A stretch of DNA of 64,000 bases from Chloroflexota bacterium (lineage in GTDB: Bacteria; Chloroflexota; Anaerolineae; J036; Brachytrichaceae): the NCBI GenBank assembly GCA_025354985.1, contig JANXLU010000081.1, positions 1 to 64,000 of the forward strand, written 5' to 3'. Under the pieces are notes generated by a model. It made no database searches and was not told where the DNA came from. It saw only the letters and a list, made by a program, of their open reading frames with translations. The number at the start of each line of letters is the position of its first letter. The first letter of the stretch is position 1. Both the position numbers and the translations under genes were made by a program. Positions 55,201 to 62,644 of the stretch are shown here, piece after piece.

Positions 55201-56142
55201 ATCCAAAGGCACCTGATGCCCGCCACGCCAAACCTGATACAACGCCGAGTTGCCACCCGGGGCGGCGGGAAGGCTTCCAATGTCCAACCTCTGGATGCCT
55301 GGGTTACTTACGCTAATCCGCCAAATGTTTGCACGCATCGGCACATTGCTCACACTCGCCAAAAACGGCTGCATAGGCTGCGGCAGGTTGTTCGTGCACG
55401 CAAAGCTCGCATCCTGCGCGACCGCGCGCGCCAGACCCGAGCCACTCGGTGAAGACGCCGGGCTCTCGGCCCCAAACGTCGCCAAGTTGGCCAGGTTGCT
55501 CTGCTCGGCATCGGTTGGGTTGGCCGAATCGCTAAAAAGATAGCTTACGCCATTGACCCGGTAGCTAATCGACGTGGCCAGGCGCACCTCACCGCTCTGG
55601 CTAAACACCGGGCTCAGCGCTATCGATGCGATGTGTTTGCTTCCCGCCTGCCCCTCGGATTGCACAAACACTGGTGCCTCCGGAAGTTTGATCGGCATAT
55701 CCACCGTTGCTCGGGCAATCGGCAAGGCCCCCGGAAGGTCAGGTGCGTGCTGCCTCGGATAAGGTCGAATGATCGAGGCGTATGGTTCGCTTTGGATGGC
55801 ATCAATAAGCACCTGCACCGCACCACCCTGCGTCACCAGAAGCGTGACAAAGTGCGCGGGCAATTCCGCCCCGCCAATATTGGCCGTCGGCCAATCCGCA
55901 TATGCGCTTGATCCAGTCCGTCCAAGACCACCGCCGAAGCCTGAAACCCTGCCACTAATTCCTGTTGGGGTTTCAACAACGCCAAAATCTGAGACTGGAG
56001 AAGCTATTGCGGTGGGCGGTGTCACCGGCGTGGTTCCACCCAAATCGGGTTGCGTGGCCTGCACCGATCGCAGTGGAGCCGCCAAAATGGAAAGCCCGAT
56101 CAAAACTGCCGGGAGTTGCTTCTTGAAAATGCCTGGTTGCAT
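52240..56142 (-). CDS. Secreted gingipain-like (C25) protease with NHL propeller
   Basis: This 1300-residue exported protein has a signal peptide (AVLIGLSILAAPLRSVQA). An N-terminal beta-rich propeptide-like region is followed by the C25 peptidase domain near residues 540-920, with DYFVMIPS, ITLVGDSSYD-type and AVYSGHGN containing the catalytic His near 839, and FTCATSWIDRP with the catalytic Cys near 874. Residues about 980-1280 form an NHL beta-propeller (repeats such as PTRVAVSPDG, VYVADTGNNAIRRVD). The C-terminus is KNGLYLPVVKR. The fusion of a C25 caspase-like protease with an NHL propeller may target it to a surface partner. The ATG at 56142 is preferred to GTG 56151. It lies 56 bases after the FecR/LysM gene. 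Confidence 0.8.
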   Translation of the reverse strand: MQPGIFKKQLPAVLIGLSILAAPLRSVQATQPDLGGTTPVTPPTAIASPVSDFGVVETPTGISGRVSGFGGGLGRTGSSAYADWPTANIGGAELPAHFVTLLVTQGGAVQVLIDAIQSEPYASIIRPYPRQHAPDLPGALPIARATVDMPIKLPEAPVFVQSEGQAGSKHIASIALSPVFSQSGEVRLATSISYRVNGVSYLFSDSANPTDAEQSNLANLATFGAESPASSPSGSGLARAVAQDASFACTNNLPQPMQPFLASVSNVPMRANIWRISVSNPGIQRLDIGSLPAAPGGNSALYQVWRGGHQVPLDISGGQMRFYAPVAGDRFNTTSTYWLVVDNGAGLRMAASGTVPAPSPRTTAYELGAWRETKLYYPKYAGAAGDHWYSANVVAPSDPSIRDYPFTIANVLPAVGPTTVSVDAVRQNIHTYSVSVFVGLSIATFTGSGLGNWTMPDAALTSTSSAGTIHVNNPPVAGEIEQLLVQRVRWSRLVNLSFFATSPGVRLHTLAGASSYRLANLPTGSSVYDVTDPASPTVVSMVGADFQSPGDRDYFVMIPSTVAFPTVAKYGNWEDLATPRAGNAVYIAHASLLGPVEPLRKLRQDQGYKPQIVPVDRLYDWYGTGDLDAESIRNFLRYAYATWSVKPIAVTLVGDSSYDPLNRLTRDFDWNTGLYDVDYVNSTYVPTYLANVDSEVGEADCDTCFVRWSCDAIYDLGNGSIDYDALPDAYIGRLSAINTTQLTTVVGKIISYESSFDNGAWRTQQRYFADNLDLTPDSAGDFAAANEQIIQRQPAGTQIGRLNYVIPPSATDGGALAARVFQSQVSPLLSQGQGIAVYSGHGNWPVWADPVLYNIDNPDTINNNGRMPFMLEFTCATSWIDRPMPNGASLDEKFHRNANSAMAVWGSSGWDNIQDHNRLAFGLFGKLWANTTADQSQPIGALVNAAYIGAQAAIKGDSMNTYILLGDPLTKLRVNRPHATPGNIAMGTIAGHADASPGNNDAQGRSAGFRSPTRVAVSPDGVVSYVSDTGNHTVRKINLTTGVVTTLAGMAGTPGAQNGLIGTSQLNNPAGLAVSPDGQYVYVADTGNNAIRRVDVKTTEVTTIASGLSGPSGLAASWDGVAVYFTEPLAHRLRRVLVDSNEIQDVASGGLLNAPDGVSIPGNGTFALVADTAGNAILKIDLTASPFVVSTVIASSKGLNQPHGVALTADGRYAYVADTGNQVIRRINVAANQMATVSGLVGATGRADGQGADARYNFPVDVTVNLSQDRIVVGDSSNNLVRYANIQASKNGLYLPVVKR

Positions 56143-56198
56143 GAAAATCACCTAAATCCGTCAAGCCCGCCCATTCAGACCGGCTGATCTATAAACTC

Positions 56199-57167
56199 CT
56201 AACCTGTTCGCCTACGTGGAATAACCACCAACGTGCCGCGCGTCAGATACAGCGCCACTGGTAGACCGGGGTTGGCGCGCAGCAAATCCGCCAGCGACAC
56301 ACCAAATCGTTGCGAAATAATCAGCAGGTTTTCGCCCGCCTGCGCGGCATGAATGAGTACGTCCGAAGGCGCCTTCATGCGCCCGGGTGGCGCAGGTTCG
56401 GGCACAACCGGAACAAAATCGGGAATGGGTTCCGGCGTCAGCACCGCGCCTTCGGTTGCGCGCACCTGCTGACCGGCCTCGAGTGAAATTTCCTGATCAC
56501 CCATCTTTACACCGATTACGCCATGCAGTGTGGCAAAAAACGACTCGGTCTCAGATCTGGCCTCGGCGATAAACTCAGTGCCGCGCGCCGTCGCCGCTGC
56601 GCCCGGCGTTGCGACGCCAAAAAAGTCGCCCGCCACCAAAGGATTGTTGATCGTCGCCAAAGCGCGTCCGATGCTCAGCTTCAGTTCAACCAGCTTACCT
56701 GCAGCGCCCGCCGCAAACAACGTGAGGGCGGCTATCGTACCGGGCGCAAGCTCGGCTGTCTGACCCTGGTGCATGCCTACTACCACTGTGCTCGCCTGTG
56801 ACGCGATGTTATCGCCCGGGACAGTCGCTACAAATTGACCGTTAAGAACTGTCACCACTGTTGAGCCCCGGCGAAACAGCGCCTGGCCACCACGTACCAA
56901 CGCGCGCGCATAGGCCACGCGCGCCGCCACCGGGCCCGGGTCCACCACCTCATCCAGGGGCGCGGCCACCGCGTCCCGATCCAATCCCAGACGATTGACA
57001 ACCGTGCTAACCAACCGTCCAACCAACCCGCGCTCACGCTCACTAGCCAGCGTGGACTTCACGGCCGCAAGTGTTTGCGTCAACGTGCCTTCAGGGAGGC
57101 GTTCGCGTCCATGCCGCGAGGCAAAAAGCGCATCCATTGGATCGACCGGGTTGATGTTTATCGTCAC
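56199..57167 (-). CDS. FecR-like protein with C-terminal LysM
   Basis: This 322-residue protein has an N-terminal helical part of about 80 residues, then a FecR-type beta domain (about 95-255; VVVGMHQGQTAELAPGT, FGVATPGAAATARGTEF, GVKMGDQEISLEAGQQV). A Pro-rich linker leads to a LysM domain at about 272-320 (HAAQAGENLLIISQRFGV, VIP). FecR proteins normally control ECF sigma factors from the membrane; LysM binds peptidoglycan. No signal peptide or membrane helix is visible, which conflicts with a cell-wall LysM unless export is unusual. The start overlaps the sigma-factor stop by 4 bases, strong evidence for a functional pair. Confidence 0.75.
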   Translation of the reverse strand: MTININPVDPMDALFASRHGRERLPEGTLTQTLAAVKSTLASERERGLVGRLVSTVVNRLGLDRDAVAAPLDEVVDPGPVAARVAYARALVRGGQALFRRGSTVVTVLNGQFVATVPGDNIASQASTVVVGMHQGQTAELAPGTIAALTLFAAGAAGKLVELKLSIGRALATINNPLVAGDFFGVATPGAAATARGTEFIAEARSETESFFATLHGVIGVKMGDQEISLEAGQQVRATEGAVLTPEPIPDFVPVVPEPAPPGRMKAPSDVLIHAAQAGENLLIISQRFGVSLADLLRANPGLPVALYLTRGTLVVIPRRRTG

Positions 57168-57892
57168 GATGCCACCCCGATACCGGCTTCTTCCAGGGTG
57201 TCCTTCAGCATGGCGCGTGACCGGCCAAGCAGGCTCTCCGTGGCCTTATAGGTGCGGTTCAACACCTTTGCAATCTCGTCCACACCAAGCCCCTGCACAT
57301 AGCGAAGATTTAGCACGTTCCTGCTGAGCAGTGGCAGGCGGGCGAATGCCTGTCTAAAATCAAGGCTCACTTCATCTTCCGCCACGGTCAGCGAAATGGG
57401 AAGTTCAAACTCAATGCGTGTGCGCCGCCAAAAATCTACCATCTTGTTGTGTGCCAGCGTGTACAGCCAAGTTGAGAGTGCGGCATTTCCATCAAATTTT
57501 GAAATCGACTTTACGGCCGCTGCAAATGTCTCACTCAACAAGTCCTGAGCATCTTCACGCGTGGGCACATGGTTTCTCAAGTATCCAAACAACTTTGGCG
57601 TCCAATCACGTACAAGCTCTTCCCAGGCTTCGGTATCGTTGTGCTGCAAGCGCGCAACTTGTAGTTTGGTATTTGCATTGCGTGATTCAGCTGGCGCCTC
57701 CTGTCCAGCTTCCTGCTCAAAACGAGGCGTACTTACACTGATTGATCGTATGACCGCGCCGATTCCTTCGCGAACTGCGAAAAAACCATTAGATGCTCTC
57801 AGGCACACCCGGCGGAACCAATGCAACAGACTTGCCGAGTCCCAATCTGACGGCGACGAAAGTTGCAGATCAGTCGTCAGGTGTAGGCGCAT
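57164..57892 (-). CDS. ECF-family RNA polymerase sigma factor
   Basis: This 242-residue sigma factor has region 2 at about residues 84-165 (DTEAWEELVRDWTPKLFGYLRN, AQDLLSETFAAAVKSI, STWLYTLAHNKMVDFWRR) and region 4 at about 178-235 (LSRNVLNLRYVQGLGVDEIAK). The first 80 residues are an extra N-terminal extension rarely seen in ECF factors. The ATG at 57892 overlaps the moaD-moaE stop by 23 bases; a later start is possible, as no other ATG was evident before region 2. It would direct RNA polymerase to envelope genes, probably those downstream, with the FecR/LysM protein as partner. Confidence 0.9.
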   Translation of the reverse strand: MRLHLTTDLQLSSPSDWDSASLLHWFRRVCLRASNGFFAVREGIGAVIRSISVSTPRFEQEAGQEAPAESRNANTKLQVARLQHNDTEAWEELVRDWTPKLFGYLRNHVPTREDAQDLLSETFAAAVKSISKFDGNAALSTWLYTLAHNKMVDFWRRTRIEFELPISLTVAEDEVSLDFRQAFARLPLLSRNVLNLRYVQGLGVDEIAKVLNRTYKATESLLGRSRAMLKDTLEEAGIGVAS

Positions 57893-58577
57893 AATCCCCC
57901 TCTATCCAGCTTGACCCGTCCGGGCGGGTCTCCCGCTTCCAAACCGTGACGATTTGTTTAATCCGGTCAATTCCATACCGGGCCGCCTCAAACGCCCCGT
58001 CCCCGCGATGCGAGCAACTGCAGGCCACCGCCACGGTCGGTTCGCCTGCCGGCATGTGCCCAATGCGCTGCACCAGTGCGATTCCGTGAACTCCAGGAAA
58101 CTTGGCGCGCATTTCTTCGGCCACTTGGGCTAGTTTGGCCTCGGCCATAACCTGATACGCCTCATACTCCAAATGGGTGGTGGTTTCCTGACCAGTCACC
58201 TTGCGCACCGTGCCAATAAACAGCACCACCGAACCATCCAGCTCGGTGGTTACAAGCTGTTGCAGCTCATCCAGCTTGATGGCGTCATGCGTGATCGCCA
58301 AATGTGTCGGGTAGTCGCTACCCCCGCTCACCGGAGGGAACAAGGCGACCTCGTCGCCCGCCTTTACCGCGTCATCATTAAACGCAAACTCGAGATTTAT
58401 GGATACCACCGAACTTTCAACCAGCGCCGCAAGTGCCGGGTGCTGCATCGCGATCAGCTTGCGAAGTTTGCGCACGGTGGTGTGGGTGGTCGGCATGGCA
58501 ACCGTCACCGATGCCGCCCGAGCCCGCTCCTTAAGCGTGGCAAACAATTTAATACTGAGTTCGGCTGCATCGTCCAT
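57870..58577 (-). CDS. Fused molybdopterin synthase (MoaD-MoaE)
   Basis: This 235-residue protein joins both subunits of molybdopterin synthase, which inserts sulfur into cyclic pyranopterin monophosphate. Residues 1-86 are MoaD (ubiquitin fold) ending in the thiocarboxylate site SGG (85-86), directly followed by MoaE (from about 92; YPTHLAITHDAIKLDELQQ, then GTVRKVTGQ, LEYEAYQVMA, IGHMPAGEPTVAVACSC, WKRE). Free MoaD needs a terminal Gly-Gly, so cleavage after Gly86 is likely; M. tuberculosis MoaX is a known fused, cleaved example. ATG 58577 is chosen; a TTG at 58613 would overlap the moaC stop. Confidence 0.9.
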   Translation of the reverse strand: MDDAAELSIKLFATLKERARAASVTVAMPTTHTTVRKLRKLIAMQHPALAALVESSVVSINLEFAFNDDAVKAGDEVALFPPVSGGSDYPTHLAITHDAIKLDELQQLVTTELDGSVVLFIGTVRKVTGQETTTHLEYEAYQVMAEAKLAQVAEEMRAKFPGVHGIALVQRIGHMPAGEPTVAVACSCSHRGDGAFEAARYGIDRIKQIVTVWKRETRPDGSSWIEGDYAPTPDD

Positions 58578-58609
58578 TGTTGTAATTTTCTGTTGAAGTA
58601 CCGTCCGTG

Positions 58610-59110
58610 TCAAGCGCGGGCCACCTGTTCTGCGTGATATGAGCCACTAGCCCCGCCCGTCTTTGACAGCAGTTGCAAACCGTCAATGATCATGCCACGA
58701 TCCAGCGCCTTGCACATGTCGTAGATGGTGAGCGCAGCCACGCTTGCGGCCGTTAGGGCTTCCATTTCCACCCCGGTCTTTCCGAAGCATGTCACCCGGC
58801 TGCGAATTCTGACAAGGCAATCCGTTCCCTCATCTGCGCGCTCTGGCGTCACCAGCACTTCAACATTTGCAATCGCTATCGGGTGGCACAGCGGGATGAG
58901 CTCACTTGTTCGCTTGGCCGCCATTATGCCGGCTATCCGCGCGGTGCCCAACGCGTCACCCTTTTTTAGGTTGCCACGGATCAGGGCATCATACGCGCCG
59001 GCATTCAATCGCACCGTGGCCCCGGCCTCGGCCACCCGAACCGAATCAGCCTTGGATCCAACATCCACCATGTGGGCCTCGCCTGCCGCAGTTAAATGGG
59101 TGAGTTCCAT
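58610..59110 (-). CDS. moaC: Cyclic pyranopterin monophosphate synthase
   Basis: This 166-residue enzyme, with MoaA, converts GTP-derived 3',8-cH2GTP to cyclic pyranopterin monophosphate, the first molybdenum-cofactor intermediate. The N-terminus (ELTHLTAAGEAHMVDVGSK), LIPLCHPIAIANVEV and TGVEMEALTAASVAALTIYDMCKALD contain the active-site residues. ATG 59110 matches the typical start; it is 1 base after the upstream methyltransferase stop. MoaA is not in the window. Confidence 0.94.
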   Translation of the reverse strand: MELTHLTAAGEAHMVDVGSKADSVRVAEAGATVRLNAGAYDALIRGNLKKGDALGTARIAGIMAAKRTSELIPLCHPIAIANVEVLVTPERADEGTDCLVRIRSRVTCFGKTGVEMEALTAASVAALTIYDMCKALDRGMIIDGLQLLSKTGGASGSYHAEQVARA

Positions 59111-59111
59111 G

Positions 59112-59939
59112 TCAGAGCTTTTGACCAACGACTAACAACCCCGCCCCTTCATTGGGGCATTCCGTTTCATACATGCTGCGCAACGTGCGCGCCATGTGCT
59201 TTTGGGTGCGACGCGCCACCACCCCTTGGTATCCAAGTGGACGCAGCCGAGGTGACACCAGTACGTTCCACAGGCTGCGCTTGCCGATCCCATATGCATT
59301 GTTCATCCGATCCCATGCACCCGCCGCTTCGGCCGAGACATAGTACATGGCCTTTACCAAAGACAGCCCAACCTCACCAAACAATCCGCGCCACTCGTCC
59401 GGTGAGTGATAGTGATGATGTGCAAACAGCATGTCAACCCGCTTGGCATAGGCTTCAGCCTCCTGCGGTGAAGTCGCACGGGTCACACCATCCAAGAGCC
59501 CGCGAAATTTATCGCTGGGCACCGTCAGCACCAGCTGCCCGCCCTTGCGCAGCACACGACTGAGTTCAGGGAGCACCCGCTCGGGATCCGGGATATGTTC
59601 TACAACAGAGTTGCTATATACGCTCCCAAACGAACCGGTGGCATATGGGAGCGCGTGACCGTCTGCAAATTGCACCCCGTTTGCATACATCCGTTTGTTG
59701 GCGCGGGCCATGGGCAATTCGCCTGCTGCAATATCATTGCCAAACACGCCCGGCTGCACTCCAAACACCAGCTCGGTGAACATGCCGTCGCCACAGCCAA
59801 AATCCAGCATCGGCGATGGAAATTCAACGCTTGTAAGTGCACGCGCTTCAATGCTCCGCCATAACGCCACGGGCGGTGCAAACCAATATTTCTCCAAAAA
59901 AGCAGCTAGAAAGTCCCTGCCCCGATGAACCGTCAACAT
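59112..59939 (-). CDS. Class I SAM-dependent methyltransferase
   Basis: This 275-residue protein has the SAM-binding motif I (MLDFGCGDGMFTELV) near residue 43, an acidic motif II (VFGNDIAAGEL) and post-motif regions typical of UbiE-like methyltransferases (YATGSFGSVYSNSVVEHIPDPERVLPEL). The substrate is unknown; similarity to sugar or polyketide methyltransferases is possible. Its stop lies 1 base before moaC, so it is likely the first gene of the moa operon, though a link to molybdenum cofactor is not known for this class. Confidence 0.8.
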   Translation of the reverse strand: MLTVHRGRDFLAAFLEKYWFAPPVALWRSIEARALTSVEFPSPMLDFGCGDGMFTELVFGVQPGVFGNDIAAGELPMARANKRMYANGVQFADGHALPYATGSFGSVYSNSVVEHIPDPERVLPELSRVLRKGGQLVLTVPSDKFRGLLDGVTRATSPQEAEAYAKRVDMLFAHHHYHSPDEWRGLFGEVGLSLVKAMYYVSAEAAGAWDRMNNAYGIGKRSLWNVLVSPRLRPLGYQGVVARRTQKHMARTLRSMYETECPNEGAGLLVVGQKL

Positions 59940-59984
59940 TGCGGTTGATTATAGAGTGGCGGTTATAGTAGTGGTTCGATCACC

Positions 59985-60773
59985 ATGATCTTCCTAAAAC
60001 TGGGTGGCTCACTCATTACCGACAAAACCCAAAACGAAACCGTGCGGCAACAGGTCCTCGACCGCCTTGCGCGGGAGCTGGCGCGGGCGGTCGTCAACCA
60101 TGGCCAGCCAATCCTGGTGGGTCACGGTTCCGGTTCCTTTGGTCATATGGCGGCAAAGTCTTACGGCACGCGTGACGGGGTGCACACGCCTGAGGGCTGG
60201 CGCGGATTTGCCCATGTCAGCGTGGCGGCCGCCCGGCTCAATCGGCGCGTGAGCGACGCCTTGCACGAAGCGGGTGTACCAATAGTTAGCTTGCCGCCGT
60301 CGGCCAGTGTGCAGTGCTCGGACGGTCGCATTACAAGCATGGAGACGCGCCCTATCCATCTTGCCCTGCAAAGTGGTCTGTGTCCGCTGGTCATGGGTGA
60401 TGTGGCGTGGGACAGCGTTCGTGGCGGAACCATCGTGAGCACCGAGGAAGTGTTTGCCTTTCTTGCCGGCGAGTTTCCGGTCACCCGCGTGCTGCTTGCC
60501 GGCGAAACCGAAGGTGTGTGGCACGGCGCTGATCGCACCCTGGTCGAGCGCATAACGAGTGATAACTGGACCGGGCTCCTGGCCGACGTCGGCGGATCGC
60601 GCGGCGCAGACGTCACGGGTGGTATGGCCGGAAAAGTCCGCGACATGCTGTCGCTGGTGCGCGCGCACCCGCGCGTGGAGGTGCGCATATTTAGTGGATT
60701 GATCGCCGGCAACCTTGAACGAGTGCTCGCGGGCGAACCATTGGGCACCGAAGTTTCTTTTGGTGATTCATAA
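59985..60773 (+). CDS. Isopentenyl phosphate kinase
   Basis: This 262-residue amino-acid-kinase-family protein converts isopentenyl phosphate to isopentenyl diphosphate. The signature is KLGGSLITDK (residues 5-14) and GHGSGSFGH with the catalytic His54, which separates it from acetylglutamate and UMP kinases. Isopentenyl phosphate kinase is part of an alternative mevalonate route known in Archaea and shown in the Chloroflexota member Roseiflexus. No other mevalonate genes are in the window. The gene faces the methyltransferase gene divergently across a 45-bp gap. Confidence 0.93.
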   Translation: MIFLKLGGSLITDKTQNETVRQQVLDRLARELARAVVNHGQPILVGHGSGSFGHMAAKSYGTRDGVHTPEGWRGFAHVSVAAARLNRRVSDALHEAGVPIVSLPPSASVQCSDGRITSMETRPIHLALQSGLCPLVMGDVAWDSVRGGTIVSTEEVFAFLAGEFPVTRVLLAGETEGVWHGADRTLVERITSDNWTGLLADVGGSRGADVTGGMAGKVRDMLSLVRAHPRVEVRIFSGLIAGNLERVLAGEPLGTEVSFGDS

Positions 60774-60827
60774 CGAACCAAGACCCGTTTTTTCACGCCA
60801 CCAGGCGTCAGATTTTCCCGGACAAGA

Positions 60828-61465
60828 TGGGAGGGCAACTTCCCGCGTTTGCAAGAGGCTGTGTTGCAGGCAGCGCAAACAAATGGTGCCAGGCTTATTG
60901 CTGCTGAAAACTTGTATATGTATGGCGATACCGGCGGCCAACCCATTTCCGAAAAGACCTCACACAAAGCTCATACAACGCTCATACAAAGAAAGGACGC
61001 GTTCGCCAGGGAATGACCGAGTCGCTATTTGCGGCGCATAAAGCCGGTGCTGTTCGTGTGGCCAGTGTGCGGGGTTCTGATTTCTTTAAGCCGGATGACC
61101 CGATCTATGGCGAGAATGTGTTTGCTCCTGCGCGGGCGGGAAAGGCCATCAAGGCCATTGGCAGCCTGGATCAACCGCATACGTTTACATACACAGAAGA
61201 CTTTGGCGAGGCGCTGGCGATTGCCGGCACGAACGATGCAGCATTGGGCCAAGCCGGGCATGTGCCTAGCGAAAAACCGGTGACCCAACGTGACCTTATC
61301 GCGTTGATTTCCGAGGAATTGGGGCGACCCGTGAGGACGCAATTGGACACGCCAATCCTTATGCGCCTGCTGGGTTTGTTCAACCCGACCTTACGCGAGA
61401 TGGTCGAGATGATGAATGGCACCGTCCCGATCTTGCAAGACCGAAAACTGCCAGGTTTTTCGTAA
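60828..61465 (+). pseudogene. Remnant of an NAD-dependent epimerase/dehydratase
   Basis: The remnant begins inside an SDR-type epimerase: WEGNFPRLQEAVLQAAQTNG and ARLIAAENLYMYGD in one frame match the middle of the family, without the N-terminal nucleotide-binding motif. At about 61011 the frame ends (AREstop) and resumes in another frame at MTESLFAAHKAGAVRVASVR, continuing to GQAGHVPSEKPVT and the end. A missing N-terminus and a frameshift indicate a broken gene. Its original substrate is unknown. The second part (from 61013) could be read alone but lacks the active site. Confidence 0.8.
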
Positions 61466-61548
61466 ATGCCGGGCGCAGAGACAGGTTGGTCGGCCGGGCG
61501 ACCATCAACGAGCTCCGAGGCAATGTCAGTACGGAATGAAATAGTGTG

Positions 61549-62580
61549 CTATTCATTAAACGCGCGCTCAATCACATCTTCAATCGGCGGGTCTTCAATG
61601 CTTAAGTCCTGCACGGAATAATGCGCCAGAATGCGGGCGGTGACACCGGGCACGTCCGCGGCCTGCACCTGGATCAAACGCTTGCCATCATCGGTTGGGT
61701 TGGGCACAACCGTGCCAAACCCACTCAGGTCACTATCCGCACCATCATTCAGAATAATCCCGATCACCTTGTAGGGCGCGATGCGCCGGGTCAGATCGCT
61801 GATCGATCCGTCATATTTCAGCAGACCTTGATGAATAATGATGATCCGTTCACACAGCGCGGTCACGTCGGCCATGTAGTGGCTGGTCAGAATGATCGTC
61901 GCATCGGTGCGTCGGTTGTATTCACGCACAAATTCCCGAATGCGATTTTGCGAAGTAATGTCCAAGCCAATGGTTGGCTCATCCAGAAAAAGCACCTGCG
62001 GCCGGTGCAACAAACTGGCCGCCAGCTCGCATTTCATCCGCTCACCAAGGGACAAATTTCGCACCGGTTTGCGCAAAATATCCTTCATGTCAAGCAGCTC
62101 GACCAGTTCATCATGCGTCTGCCTAAATTCGGCGTCCGGAATCCGGTAAATGGCCTGATTTAGCAGAAAGGAATCCGCCGCCGGAATATCCCAACTCAGG
62201 CGATTACGTTGACCCATCACCAACGTCATCCGTCGCAAGAATGCATGATTCCGCTGCCATGGGACATGACCAAGCACGGATGCCGTGCCGCTGGTAGGGT
62301 GCAACAAACCACTCAGCATCTTCAGCGTCGTGGTCTTGCCTGCACCGTTCGGCCCCAGAAAACCCACGATCTCACCAGCGCCGATGCTAAAGCTGACCGC
62401 TTGCACCGCCTTCACATCCTTCATGCGCCGCCTAAACACGCTGCGCAGACTTGCCCCCATACCCGCTTCGCGATCAGTCACCTGATAGGTTTTGGCCAGC
62501 GCGCTAACGCTTATTGCCGGGCGACCACGATCCGCATCTCCAGTTGCCACGCTGATCGGGACCTCACTACGTGCATTCAC
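61549..62580 (-). CDS. ABC-2-type exporter ATP-binding protein
   Basis: This 343-residue ATPase has Walker A GPNGAGKTTTLKMLSG near residue 76, the signature NLSLGERMKCELAASLL and Walker B VLFLDEPTIGLD. It resembles the NatA/DrrA group, whose partners are ABC-2 permeases that export lipids, drugs or glycans. No permease gene follows: the next gene downstream is the epimerase remnant on the other strand. So the permease may be encoded elsewhere or lost. The start is GTG at 62580, 65 bases from purH and divergent. Confidence 0.88.
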   Translation of the reverse strand: MNARSEVPISVATGDADRGRPAISVSALAKTYQVTDREAGMGASLRSVFRRRMKDVKAVQAVSFSIGAGEIVGFLGPNGAGKTTTLKMLSGLLHPTSGTASVLGHVPWQRNHAFLRRMTLVMGQRNRLSWDIPAADSFLLNQAIYRIPDAEFRQTHDELVELLDMKDILRKPVRNLSLGERMKCELAASLLHRPQVLFLDEPTIGLDITSQNRIREFVREYNRRTDATIILTSHYMADVTALCERIIIIHQGLLKYDGSISDLTRRIAPYKVIGIILNDGADSDLSGFGTVVPNPTDDGKRLIQVQAADVPGVTARILAHYSVQDLSIEDPPIEDVIERAFNE

Positions 62581-62644
62581 AAGCCGCCATTATCCGCGCA
62601 AACCGCGCAAATTTTGTGCAGGGTTGCTGGTTAGAATGACTCCA

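Noticed and set aside
61013-61465. Intact 150-residue protein at the epimerase remnant
   Set aside because: It matches only the C-terminal part of an epimerase, and the missing portion lies directly upstream in another frame.
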